Assembly (NCBI RefSeq): GCF_009811795.1
Contig: NZ_BLJE01000001.1
Coordinates: forward strand, 186,001-250,000
Direction of reading: 5' to 3'
Source of the DNA: Litoreibacter roseus
GTDB lineage: Bacteria > Pseudomonadota > Alphaproteobacteria > Rhodobacterales > Rhodobacteraceae
DNA length: 64,000 nucleotides
The position numbers and the translations under genes are program-made. Below the pieces are notes generated by a model, which saw only the letters and a program-made list of their open reading frames with translations, was not told the origin of the DNA and made no database searches. Below, piece by piece: positions 8,756 to 17,008 of the stretch; the first letter of the stretch is position 1; each line of letters starts with the position of its first letter.

Positions 8756-9229
8756 TCATTCTGTCGCAAGTTGAAATTTGAGGAAGGTCGCCTCGTCATA
8801 TTCGACTTCGCCAACCTGCCACGCGCCAAGTCTTTCCAGTGCCCGCAAGTGCGTTCGAGAGGGTGGCAAAAGGAAAGTCACGAATGGGATGCGTTCATCC
8901 GAAATCGCGAAGTCGATAGCCTTTCGCGAGATGCGCGGCCCAAGGCCAAACGTGTCGGGTCGCAAGACAAGTCCGAAATCCCACTCGGCTCCTTCCTTTT
9001 GAAATCCACCCCATCCGACATATCGGCCATCGGACAAAAATGCCCAGTGTCCAAGTTCGTCACGACGCCAACAGTCTTCCTTCTTGGCGACGAACTGCGC
9101 CACAGTCGAGGCATCCCAGGCCATTTTCAAAAGCGGCATATGCTCCGCCACGCGCGGGTCAGACATGTGCGCCAAGATTTCGGCTGGGTCGATTTCCGAC
9201 AATCGGACGAATTTTATTTCAGATCTCAT
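8756..9229 (-). CDS. GNAT family N-acetyltransferase
   Basis: A 157-residue protein of GNAT size. The N-terminal strand-helix (IKFVRLSEIDPAEILAHMSD) is followed by VAQFVAKKEDCWRRDELGHW and the central strands YVGWGGFQKEG and EWDFGLVLRP, with a core helix RISRKAIDFAI and a last segment NOT unlike the usual acetyl-CoA fold (HLRALERLGAWQVGEVEYD). The substrate is not predictable. It is the last gene of a minus-strand run that begins at 12224. Confidence 0.75.
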   Translation of the reverse strand: MRSEIKFVRLSEIDPAEILAHMSDPRVAEHMPLLKMAWDASTVAQFVAKKEDCWRRDELGHWAFLSDGRYVGWGGFQKEGAEWDFGLVLRPDTFGLGPRISRKAIDFAISDERIPFVTFLLPPSRTHLRALERLGAWQVGEVEYDEATFLKFQLATE

Positions 9230-9305
9230 TGCGGCGTCTTTCGATTTACTCGTCGCTCTTTGTCCACTGGACGCGACATTTCAACAGCCAACTCTTTGCC
9301 TGCTG

Positions 9306-9675
9306 TCACGCTGGGACATACGCATTCAGTTTGTTGCCATCCAAATCCCGGAAATACTCTCCGTAGAAATCATGGTCCATGCGTGGGCCTGGGGCCTTCA
9401 TCTATTCCGCCAAGTTCGAGGCACTTGGCGTGAAGCGTATCAACGGCTTTTCTGTTGGTCATTTTCAAAGCGACCATCATCCCGTTCCCAACGCTTGCCC
9501 GTTCCCCATGGAATGGACAAGCAAGGTATAACGCAGGCTCGGCCCTTGAGCGCGCCCATGCCGCCATATGGCCGTGTTGCCATAGACGGCTTATGCCCAC
9601 GCTCGAAAACAAGGCGTCGTAGAAATTCAGCGGCGCCTCGAAATTGTTCGTTCCGAGGGTAACATATCCGATCAT
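9306..9675 (-). pseudogene. VOC (glyoxalase/bleomycin-resistance) family protein, frameshifted
   Basis: The start MIGYVTLGTNNFEAPLNFYD is the classic first beta-alpha unit of a VOC protein, and the frame continues to GPRPTHGP where a TGA occurs (about 9370). One base later, in the next frame, the expected end appears: DFYGEYFRDLDGNKLNAYVP, stop at 9306. Removing a single T restores the full-length protein of about 122 residues. The gene sits 48 bases after a methyltransferase gene and 76 bases before the GNAT gene, on the same strand. Confidence 0.8.
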
Positions 9676-9723
9676 GCTTGTTTTCCATGTTGCGGCGGGT
9701 TTCTGTTCCAGCCTGACCATTGG

Positions 9724-10401
9724 CTACCAGGGCGCTCGGGATGTTGCGCCCGACCGCTTTACAAGCAAGGTCGAGGCCGGACCGTGGCTCGGAACCGCGC
9801 GCACCTCCAAGTCTCCGAAACTCTCGATTGCCCGCACCAATCGGGAGCGGGACAAGAAGCGGCCGGTTCCGCGAAACAAGAGCGCCTGGCGCATTAGGCG
9901 GTCGGCAAGACCACGGGCAGGCTCATCCGCGCAAAACGCGAGACAAAGCGCGCCGCCGGGTCGAACAACCCTGCACAGCTCAACCAAAGCCAGCAAGGGA
10001 TCGGGGACGGTTTCTAAAGCCCAGACACACGTCACAAGATCGAATGCGCCATCCTCAAACGGCAAGGACTCCAAACGTCCTCGTATCTTCGGCACAGGAA
10101 TGTCGGCGCAGCGTGCAAGCATCGCTGCGGAAGGGTCGAGAAGGGTCATCAAACTAGGCCGCATGCCCTCGGCAATCAAACTACGTGCCAGTTTACCGGT
10201 GCCGCAACCTGCATCCAAAAAATTCGAATTCGGCGTCGCAAGTGCACGCACAAGGCCTTCGAGGGCGGCCTGCGCCTCGCCGCCTGCATGACGCAGCCAG
10301 CGATGATGAAGTTTGTCATAGCGAGGTGCGAGTTTGTCATAAAGATCAACCCCATCGCTTATAGGCGTTGCTGCCAACATCTCTTTGGTCCTGTTACTCA
10401 T
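9724..10401 (-). CDS. Class I SAM-dependent methyltransferase
   Basis: A 225-residue Rossmann methyltransferase. Motif I is NFLDAGCGTGKLARSLI, motif II region LLDPSAAMLARC, the acidic loop LESLPFEDGAFDLVTCVWAL, and the post-motif VVRPGGALCLAFC. An N-terminal YDKLAPRYDKLHHRWLRH segment is typical of methyltransferases acting on small lipophilic or tetrapyrrole-like substrates, but the substrate cannot be told. I prefer the ATG at 10401 (MSNRTKEML), since the frame further upstream overlaps the preceding gene. Confidence 0.85.
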   Translation of the reverse strand: MSNRTKEMLAATPISDGVDLYDKLAPRYDKLHHRWLRHAGGEAQAALEGLVRALATPNSNFLDAGCGTGKLARSLIAEGMRPSLMTLLDPSAAMLARCADIPVPKIRGRLESLPFEDGAFDLVTCVWALETVPDPLLALVELCRVVRPGGALCLAFCADEPARGLADRLMRQALLFRGTGRFLSRSRLVRAIESFGDLEVRAVPSHGPASTLLVKRSGATSRAPW

Positions 10402-10430
10402 TCGGAGTGTCCGCGGTTCGCGCACGTTTT

Positions 10431-10850
10431 TTACGAAGAACATGCGTCGGACTGCGGCGCGGAGTGTTCGTGCACGGGCCACATCCATGCGGTCCAGAAA
10501 ATTGCCACAAGAGCCACGATCTCGATGACGAGGTGAAAGGTGTCATCCATGTCGGTGGGGGATGAGGAAAGGAGCGTACCCGCGGTGACGATTGCTGCAA
10601 GGAAGGTGACAGGGCGACCGATCCTGCGGGCTAGCAGGAGCGAGAAGAGCACCATCGCAATCGGCACCTGGACGAGGAAGCCGCCCAAAAGCATCAGCCC
10701 TTCGGTGATCTTGATGCCGTTGTAGTAGCCGGTCAGCAGCATCTCGATATGGGACGCGAGGACAAACTGGTGAATGTCGCGAAAGATGATGTTGAGCAGT
10801 ATGAACAGCCACAAGGCTGACAGAAGAATATGGGGATCGAGCCGTCTCAT
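10431..10850 (-). CDS. DUF6326 family membrane protein
   Basis: The 139-residue protein has four predicted membrane helices (HILLSALWLFILLNIIF, ITEGLMLLGGFLVQVPIAMV, VTFLAAIVTAGTLL, HLVIEIVALVAIFWTAWMW). The IFRDIHQF and GIKITEG patterns match DUF6326 proteins, whose role is unknown. It lies between DUF2306 and methyltransferase genes on the same strand with short gaps (29 and 62 bases), so it is probably part of one operon. Confidence 0.75.
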   Translation of the reverse strand: MRRLDPHILLSALWLFILLNIIFRDIHQFVLASHIEMLLTGYYNGIKITEGLMLLGGFLVQVPIAMVLFSLLLARRIGRPVTFLAAIVTAGTLLSSSPTDMDDTFHLVIEIVALVAIFWTAWMWPVHEHSAPQSDACSS

Positions 10851-10912
10851 TTCGGTGTCTTCTTTCTGTGTGTCAGGAGTTTGCTGGTATCAGGCCGGGA
10901 GCACGGTCGAGT

Positions 10913-11569
10913 TCAGATCACGGCACCGGATGTGCGCGCCGCAAAGGCGCGGCGGATCATAAGTTCCGCAATCGCAAGGTTGATGACCCACGCCCCGATC
11001 ATCAGGAGGTCACGGGAAAACCCCAGCGGCTCAGTGTCAAAGAGAGCCATTGCGACCAGAAAGAGCGCGGTCTGCGTTGAGGCCCCTTGGCCGATGGCAT
11101 AGGCGCGCAGCATCGCGGCGCGGTGCGCGGCGACGTTTCGCGACCGGATCGCGACGATGGCCCATGAGATGAGAGCGACCATCGCAAGGCTAAGCGTGAC
11201 CCTTGCCACGTAAAGCAGTGGTCCCTGCAGGGTGTCGGGAAATGCATAGGCCACGGTCATCCAGAGACCGGTGAGCGCGCTGACGCATCCCGCTACCGCC
11301 ACGATCCGCCCGAGGGCCCTGTGCAGGGCGGGGCGGCAGCGCCTCAGGCTCGGCAGGAACTGCACAGCCCCCACAAGGCAGAAAACTGAACTGCCGAGGA
11401 TATGCAAAGTGATCGGGAGCGGATCGATCACCGCACGCGGGTTCGGCGGGATGATCGCCGGAGCGCCGAGAAGTTCCGGAAGACGGACCAGCCCGACGAC
11501 TGCCGGAATGAAAGAGTAGAGGAACACGAGGGCAAGGAACGCCCATTCGCGACGGCTGATAAAGTGCAT
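10913..11569 (-). CDS. DUF2306 family membrane protein
   Basis: A 218-residue integral membrane protein with about six helices. HILGSSVFCLVGAVQFLP followed by the H-R-x-x-G signature (LHRALGRIVAVAGCVSALTG) and AAHRAAMLRAYA are characteristic of DUF2306 (YozB/cytochrome b561-like), with histidines that could bind heme or a metal. Function unknown. It lies 34 bases downstream of the methyltransferase starting at 12224. Confidence 0.8.
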   Translation of the reverse strand: MHFISRREWAFLALVFLYSFIPAVVGLVRLPELLGAPAIIPPNPRAVIDPLPITLHILGSSVFCLVGAVQFLPSLRRCRPALHRALGRIVAVAGCVSALTGLWMTVAYAFPDTLQGPLLYVARVTLSLAMVALISWAIVAIRSRNVAAHRAAMLRAYAIGQGASTQTALFLVAMALFDTEPLGFSRDLLMIGAWVINLAIAELMIRRAFAARTSGAVI

Positions 11570-11603
11570 TCTTCGGTTTCCCAGAATAAGGTGTCGGTCT
11601 GCC

Positions 11604-12224
11604 TCAGGCCGGCTTGCGCGCGACGATGAAGGGGCTCAGTCGGTTCTTTCCGAAGTACCGCGTCTGCTCGATTTCGAACCCAGCCCGGATCAGGTGGCGG
11701 GTCAGCTCGGCGCGACTGAGGATGATCACATGGGGCGCGATCCGCGCGGCCATGAGCACGCGAACCATGGCTCGCATCCAGCGCGGCGCGTCCTTCAGAC
11801 AAACCGTCTTTGATATGAAGCGACCGCCGGGTTTCATTTGGTGGAATGCTGCATCCAGCACGGTGGGTATGTCATCCACCAGGTGAAGCAGGCTGAACGC
11901 GCATATGACCTCGAACGGTTGGCCAGGAATGTCTTGCGCCGCCTCCGCCTGAAGGAATTCTGGTGTTTCCGCGGCATCTCCGCCTGATCGTGAACGGGCG
12001 ATCCGGATCATCTCGGCAGAGAGGTCGGTCGCGGTCACATTAGCGACGACCGGCGCGATCTTTCTTGCTGTACCGCCCGTTCCGCAGCCGATTTCGAGAA
12101 CGCGATCCGTCGATCGAAGAAGCGCCATCACGCACGTTAGCTTTTCTTCGTAAGCGGTGACATCGGCGATAGGCTTTTTTGCGTACTTGGGCGCATGCCG
12201 GTCCCAGAAGGCTTGGGCAGTCAT
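11604..12224 (-). CDS. Class I SAM-dependent methyltransferase (Methyltransf_25 type)
   Basis: A 206-residue enzyme. Motif I is RVLEIGCGTGGTARKIA, then TATDLSAEMIRIARSR and an acidic segment, with FEVICAFSLLHLVDDIPTVL and MKPGGRFISKTVCL after it; the C-terminal half carries a helix-rich substrate lid. The start is the ATG at 12224 (MTAQAFWDRHAPKYAKKP), preceded by AAAGGAAG. This is the first gene of a minus-strand run (methyltransferase, DUF2306, DUF6326, methyltransferase, VOC, GNAT) whose promoter faces the LysR gene at 12412, making that LysR the obvious candidate regulator. Confidence 0.87.
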   Translation of the reverse strand: MTAQAFWDRHAPKYAKKPIADVTAYEEKLTCVMALLRSTDRVLEIGCGTGGTARKIAPVVANVTATDLSAEMIRIARSRSGGDAAETPEFLQAEAAQDIPGQPFEVICAFSLLHLVDDIPTVLDAAFHQMKPGGRFISKTVCLKDAPRWMRAMVRVLMAARIAPHVIILSRAELTRHLIRAGFEIEQTRYFGKNRLSPFIVARKPA

Positions 12225-12411
12225 GTCGGCTTCCTTTACGTTGCAAGTCAGGTTTGAGGCAGCGTGGATGCGCCAGTCGTAAGAAACTGCGGGATACATT
12301 CGGTCGCCTTCGATTGCCGGGACCTCGCTGATCTCGTTCCGTAGCCGGTATCACCCATACGCTCCTGAAAGGTCGATTGCCTAAATTCGTCCACTTGCTA
12401 TACGTTTTTAT

Positions 12412-13326
12412 ATGAACTGGCAGGCCATCTCCTTCGATTGGAATCAAGTGCGCGCTTTCCTTGCGACTGCCCAGGAGGGCTCGTTCAGCGGCGCGGCGCG
12501 CGCGCTGAAGACAACGCAGCCTACGATTGGACGGCAGATCGGTGCGCTCGAGAAGGCACTTGGCGTCACGCTGGTTGAGCGCAGCGTCCGCGGGCTTACT
12601 TTGACAGAGGCAGGGCGAGATCTGCTTGAACACGTGCGCACCATGGGCGATGCCGCAACGCTCATCTCGATGGTAGCCGACGGTAAATCACAGGACGTCA
12701 CGGGCGAGGTTACGGTAACGGGTACAGACCTCTTGTCAGCAGCAATCCTGCCGGGTGTACTCAAGCCGTTGCGAGAGACGGCGCCGGGCATCCGCGTCCG
12801 CATTCTTGCGTCGAGTGAGATGCAGAATTTGACGCAGCGCGAGGCAGACATCGCGATACGCCACGTCCGCCCGGATCAGCCGGACCTGATCGCACGGCAC
12901 TTGGGCGACTTTCGGGCCAATCTCTATGCCGCGGCCGACTATCTCGATCGCGCAGGTCGCCCGCGAACGCCGCGTGAAGTGGCAACGCTCGATTTCGTCG
13001 GCAACGCCGACCCCGAGCGACTGATGGCCCCGCTGCACAACATGGGCGTGCCCGTTCGCGCCGAGAGTTTCGTGATGTCGAGCGAGAGCGGTGTCGTCGC
13101 ATGGGAATTGGTGAAAGCGGGCTACGGCGTCTCGATGCAGCCCGAAACTTTGGGCGAGGCTGAACCTAGCATCGAGAAGGTCTTGCCGGATTTCCCATCG
13201 TTAGAGTTCCCAATTTGGCTGGTTACTCACCGGGAACTACAGACCAGCCGCCGCATCCGCATCGTATTCGACCTGCTGGCCCGGGGTCTGTCAGACGTTG
13301 CGAAGCGCCGAAATGGTGGGGATTGA
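12412..13326 (+). CDS. LysR family transcriptional regulator
   Basis: The 304-residue protein has an N-terminal winged HTH (FDWNQVRAFLATAQEGSFSG, then TTQPTIGRQIGALEKALG) and a periplasmic-binding-protein-like effector domain (TVTGTDLLSAAILPGVLKPL, then EADIAIRHVRPDQPDLIARH) as in the LysR subgroup close to GcvA-like regulators. It is divergent from the methyltransferase operon with 187 bases between start codons, the usual geometry for LysR control. The effector is unknown. Confidence 0.92.
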   Translation: MNWQAISFDWNQVRAFLATAQEGSFSGAARALKTTQPTIGRQIGALEKALGVTLVERSVRGLTLTEAGRDLLEHVRTMGDAATLISMVADGKSQDVTGEVTVTGTDLLSAAILPGVLKPLRETAPGIRVRILASSEMQNLTQREADIAIRHVRPDQPDLIARHLGDFRANLYAAADYLDRAGRPRTPREVATLDFVGNADPERLMAPLHNMGVPVRAESFVMSSESGVVAWELVKAGYGVSMQPETLGEAEPSIEKVLPDFPSLEFPIWLVTHRELQTSRRIRIVFDLLARGLSDVAKRRNGGD

Positions 13327-13437
13327 CAGGTGTAAATGCGCCGAACCCGGAGCAAGTGAGGTCGCGTGGCAATAATTGAAGGTGGGGTTGCACGAGTTCG
13401 TTTTGTCCGATGAGTGTACGCTAATGTTGGAAATTCT

Positions 13438-13625
13438 GCGCAATCGATCAACGTCCGCTTTGGGGAAGCTGCAATGCGGCAACGTATCTCGCGATGAACG
13501 GCTGGTTAGGGCCGTCCCCTTCCGTTCTTGTTGGGGGCGTGAGGCCTTTTGGGCGAACATAATGCGAACGATCTAAGGACCGCGAAGAGCCCAGTTCGAC
13601 CAATGCTGCAGGCCGCACGAATGTC
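13438..13625. repeat. Dispersed intergenic repeat, long form, copy A
   Basis: This copy lies in the 590-base gap between the LysR gene and the Sel1-like gene, which otherwise shows no gene. It has a head (ACGTCCGCTTTGGGGAAG), a middle (ACGGCTGGTTAGGGCCGTCC) and a tail (ACCGCGAAGAGCCCAG ... ATGCTGCAGG ... GAATGTC). All three blocks recur in the same order at 15549-15721 and 29777-29950. Confidence 0.65.
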
Positions 13626-13916
13626 TCCTCTGCCGGGCCGCGCCGAAACGGTGCCGGACGAGGAGTGGGGTCCGTAAGTGACGTTCTCTCAGCCTGGAAC
13701 AACCGGCTGTACCGGTCCGGCTTGCGCCTGCATCAAGGCTTCGAATTCCGGCAGACCGAGAGTGCCGAGCGTTTCGCCATCTGGGCCCAGAATTTCGTAA
13801 ATCACACCGTCAGTGTCTTTCCCTCTCGATGACTTTTCAGAGGTGTTTGCAGGGCGGCAAAACCAATCCGTGCAGCCGCGCGTCAGACGCGCTGGCGACG
13901 GTTGATGTAGCCCCGC

Positions 13917-14498
13917 TCAGTACAGTTTTTTCTCGTATTTCCACTCGTCGGCGTCGGGGGTTACGCTGTCGAGATCGAAATCATTGTCGATTAAATGCTG
14001 CGCAGACTGATCGCCGAGATCAGCCGCCCGCTGGATTATCTTGCGGCCGAGTTCCTCGTCAAAGGTGACGCCACGGCCGCGAAGAATATCCAAACCGTAG
14101 TTGAACGCCCCGATCGAGCTGCCCGCTTTCATCGAGCGGCGGTCCCATTGCGCTGCCGCTGCTGCATCTTCGGGTCCGCCCAGACCATTGTCTTCCATCC
14201 AAGCCATCCAGGTCATCGCTGGCACATTGCCCTGATTTGCCAAGGTGCTGAAGATTTCCCGCGCCGAGTCATGGTTTCCCGCCTTTGCCTCGATGTATCC
14301 GATGAAGCCCAACACCGGATGTGTCTCTCCCTGCCGCATACGGTCGATATGGCTGCAGATCGTGAGCTCTTCTGGATTGTGCGTGCCGTGCGCGTCGGAC
14401 GTGTGCTGGCCACATTGCCTGACACTTTGTGCAATGCCGGGGGACGCAAGGGCGGTGAACAGTGTAATAGTGGGGACAGCCAATAGGTGCATGCGCAT
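13917..14498 (-). CDS. Exported Sel1-repeat-like protein
   Basis: A 193-residue protein beginning with a signal peptide (MRMHLLAVPTITLFTALASP, cleavage after about GIAQ). The mature part has helical repeats of Sel1/TPR type: HDSAREIFSTLANQGNVPAM, AAAAAQWDRRSMKAGSSIGA and LGRKIIQRAADLGDQSAQHL, so it likely mediates protein contacts in the periplasm. GAGAGGCGAGA precedes the chosen ATG at 14498; the frame is open to 14630, but the extra residues overlap the upstream gene and lack secretory character. The upstream gene, 112 bases away on the same strand, encodes a membrane-anchored regulator, so a sensing role is possible but unproven. Confidence 0.7.
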   Translation of the reverse strand: MRMHLLAVPTITLFTALASPGIAQSVRQCGQHTSDAHGTHNPEELTICSHIDRMRQGETHPVLGFIGYIEAKAGNHDSAREIFSTLANQGNVPAMTWMAWMEDNGLGGPEDAAAAAQWDRRSMKAGSSIGAFNYGLDILRGRGVTFDEELGRKIIQRAADLGDQSAQHLIDNDFDLDSVTPDADEWKYEKKLY

Positions 14499-14610
14499 CA
14501 GGGTCTCGCCTCTCGTTCTGAGTTTCAACTCCGGCCAGCGTTGACCAATCCACTCAACGGCTGTGCGAGTTTTCCGCAAAAACACTGCAAAAAATTTGCA
14601 AAAAACGCTC

Positions 14611-15420
14611 CTACAGGAGCCTGTAGCCAACCCCGCGCACGGTTTCGATGACAGGGGCGCGGGATTTGTCAGGGTCGAGCTTTTTTCGAAGGTTGATCAT
14701 GTGCTGATCCAATGCGCGCGAATTGGGCATAAAATCCCGACCCCACCCTGCATCATAGAGTTCATCTTTGGTGACAACTTTACCCTGTCTCGATTTAAGA
14801 AACTCGAGCAATCGAAAGTCGCGAGGTGTCAAAACAACTTCGAGCGTGCCACGGCGTGCGCTGTGGTGTTCGGGCATTAGGACGAGTTGATCGTTCGTCG
14901 CCGCGGCTTTCCAGGGACGCCAGCTTAACACCAAGCTAAGCAATCCCATCGCTGCCAGCAAACCAATCATGACCCGATTCACACCATTCAGAGAAACATG
15001 CAGTTTGTTCTGCAGCTCATTTCGATCGTAGATCAGACAAACTCGGGGTGTGCTTTGGCAGTAAAGAAGCTCGTTCCCGTCTCGATCATAGGTCGACCAA
15101 GTTGCTTGAGACGCCTGTGACGTAAGACGTGCGAGAGCCTGCAATTCCTCTACTGACACATCGAACCTTGTTGGCACGTAAATGCTTGGTCCAGGATAAA
15201 GAACCGACCCGGTCTCCGACCAAACTACGGCTTTCAAAAGAGCCGGATCTTTGCTCAGCAAAAATCCAACACGATGCGGCTGGCTCCGGACATCAAGAAT
15301 TGCGCGTGCGTCCGCTGAACTCTGCAAAGAGGCCCGCGCCCATGGGTCACCACTGACCCATAGATATACAGCCCCCAAAAGACAGATGAGTCCTGTCACA
15401 AAAAGCCAACGTAGCGTCAT
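14611..15420 (-). CDS. Membrane-anchored transcriptional regulator with C-terminal OmpR/PhoB-type winged helix
   Basis: The 269-residue protein has TM helix 1 at about residues 5-22, a periplasmic domain (23-148) with Cys121 and Cys128 that could form a disulfide, TM helix 2 at 149-167, a linker, and an OmpR/PhoB winged helix at 193-269 (VVLTPRDFRLLEFLKSRQGK, then HMINLRKKL and ETVRGVGYRL). It lacks a receiver domain and kinase, so it looks like a one-component sensor that binds DNA from the membrane. The order is the reverse of ToxR/CadC, where the winged helix is N-terminal. It ends 112 bases before the exported Sel1-like gene on the same strand. Confidence 0.8.
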   Translation of the reverse strand: MTLRWLFVTGLICLLGAVYLWVSGDPWARASLQSSADARAILDVRSQPHRVGFLLSKDPALLKAVVWSETGSVLYPGPSIYVPTRFDVSVEELQALARLTSQASQATWSTYDRDGNELLYCQSTPRVCLIYDRNELQNKLHVSLNGVNRVMIGLLAAMGLLSLVLSWRPWKAAATNDQLVLMPEHHSARRGTLEVVLTPRDFRLLEFLKSRQGKVVTKDELYDAGWGRDFMPNSRALDQHMINLRKKLDPDKSRAPVIETVRGVGYRLL

Positions 15421-15548
15421 GGCATCAAAAATGTACGAGTTCGCAGTTTTTTAAATGAGACATTCGTCAAAGCCGACGTTATGCAGCGTTCTTTTAATGG
15501 TATGTTTGTCCCGCGTTGTGTCAGTTCCACGTCGAGCCGATCATGCTC

Positions 15549-15721
15549 GCGCAGCGAACGTCCGGTTCGGTGAACAGCGTTGCGGCGTGGCCTGAATCCA
15601 TGAATGGCTGGTATGGGCCGTCCACGCTAGGGGCGGATGATACCGCAACCGGCTATACTGCGACCGATCTAACGGCCGCGAAGAGCCCACTTGGACCCAT
15701 GCTGCGGGGCGTATGAATGTC
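15549..15721. repeat. Dispersed intergenic repeat, long form, copy B
   Basis: The 487-base gap 15421-15907 contains no recognisable gene. This copy fills its middle: head GCAGCGAACGTCCGGTTCGG, middle ATGGCTGGTATGGGCCGTCC, tail GGCCGCGAAGAGCCCACTTG then ATGCTGCGGGGCGTATGAAT. It aligns with copies A and C over about 175 bases. Confidence 0.65.
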
Positions 15722-15907
15722 CGGTCTGAGGAATGATCATTTGCAGATGACTAACCATAGCCGATACCCATGATGGGCGTTTGGGGATAAGCGCTTCGAC
15801 TTGCCTATTGGGATGCAGCTTGTATCCTAACTTTAAAAAGTGCGCCTCTCTCATGAAACCGCTTTGGGGGTCGTCACGGCGAAAGCCATAAATAATCTGA
15901 GACCGCA

Positions 15908-16633
15908 ATGCACAAAAGAAAGCTCTTTTTTTTCCTCATTCTGATGCTGTCCGTTGCTGGTTTTTTAGCAATCCAGAGTGGAGCAGTTGGACTTTCAGGC
16001 ATCTTCAGATTTTTGGCAGCCTCTATTGTGATTGTTGTTCTGGTCGTCATCACCTGCGTTGCCTTGCTTTTCATCTGGGCGTTCGCATCGAGGACGCGCA
16101 AGAAGCCTCCGCGAGCAGTCGATGGACCCCAACTTGTTCATCAACTTCCAGACGGTGATTGGGCTCCATCCGCACTTGCGTTTCATGAACGCTGCAATCT
16201 TGTTGTGTCGACCATTCTTGCAGACGATGAAGCCGTTCTCGAGGCATTCCCGATTGTCCCTCCCGATCCGCAGAAAGTGCAACCGACCTATATCCATCGG
16301 GTCGACAAGGACTTGGGATGTCATTTCGAAACCGATGTCGAAGGAGAACACGACTACTGTTTGCGCTATTCAAATGTTAGCCAAAAGGTATCCAAGCAAG
16401 ATAAAGCTCTCTATGTCGCACTTTTCACAGCTTGGACGACGTACCATGTGGAAAAGGGCACCATGAAAGGCTTCAATGACCAAGATGGCATCATGTATGG
16501 CTGGAAACTTGGCCCGGATGATGTGATCGGTGTGCGCCTCGATACCGCGGGCGGCAGTCTGGTGTTCTCAGCGACACGCGCGTGGGTTATCCGTGAATTA
16601 AGAGAGCAGTTCCCGTGTCAACGCGACAACTAA
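15908..16633 (+). CDS. Hypothetical membrane protein
   Basis: A 241-residue protein with two N-terminal membrane helices (FFFLILMLSVAGFLAI at about 7-22 and AASIVIVVLVVITCVALLFI at about 37-57), a basic KKPPRA stretch, and a soluble C-terminal domain (LVVSTILADDEAVLEAFPIV ... KQDKALYVALFTAWTTYHV) with no motif I can name. The codon pattern and length suggest a real gene. It stands alone between two repeat copies. Confidence 0.6.
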   Translation: MHKRKLFFFLILMLSVAGFLAIQSGAVGLSGIFRFLAASIVIVVLVVITCVALLFIWAFASRTRKKPPRAVDGPQLVHQLPDGDWAPSALAFHERCNLVVSTILADDEAVLEAFPIVPPDPQKVQPTYIHRVDKDLGCHFETDVEGEHDYCLRYSNVSQKVSKQDKALYVALFTAWTTYHVEKGTMKGFNDQDGIMYGWKLGPDDVIGVRLDTAGGSLVFSATRAWVIRELREQFPCQRDN

Positions 16634-16796
16634 TGACGCTGCTCAAGACGATACTGAAGTATCTGGTGGTTGGCGCGGCGCCGAAAACAATGCGGTGAAG
16701 GTATTCCGAATGTCAAAGCAGACTTTGAAAAAATTCTGCCAAACGGCAGCTTCGTCCCGCACAGCGTGATTTCGACCTGTTGAACACTTTGCTATA

Positions 16797-16870
16797 GCAG
16801 CGAATGGCAGCTAAGCGGGCTGCGAACGCAGCATCGTAGCAGTGTCGCCAACGGCAGCTCTGGGCCGTTA
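16797..16870. repeat. Dispersed intergenic repeat, short form, copy 2
   Basis: The 74 bases begin GCAGCGAATGGCAGCTAAGC and end CAGCTCTGGGCCGTTA. They align with 8633-8704 and 33303-33376. The surrounding stretch 16634-17008 holds no gene besides the degraded end of an IS3 element. Confidence 0.6.
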
Positions 16871-17008
16871 GGGTAGGGCATCCTGCTTACAAAGTTCAGT
16901 TTGATCTAAGACTTTCACCATAAGTAGCCAAAAGCTAGGTCTTTGAAAAACAAGCAAATCCAATCCCATTAATTCAGTCCCACTATTAACGAGTTCCGAC
17001 ACGCGCTC

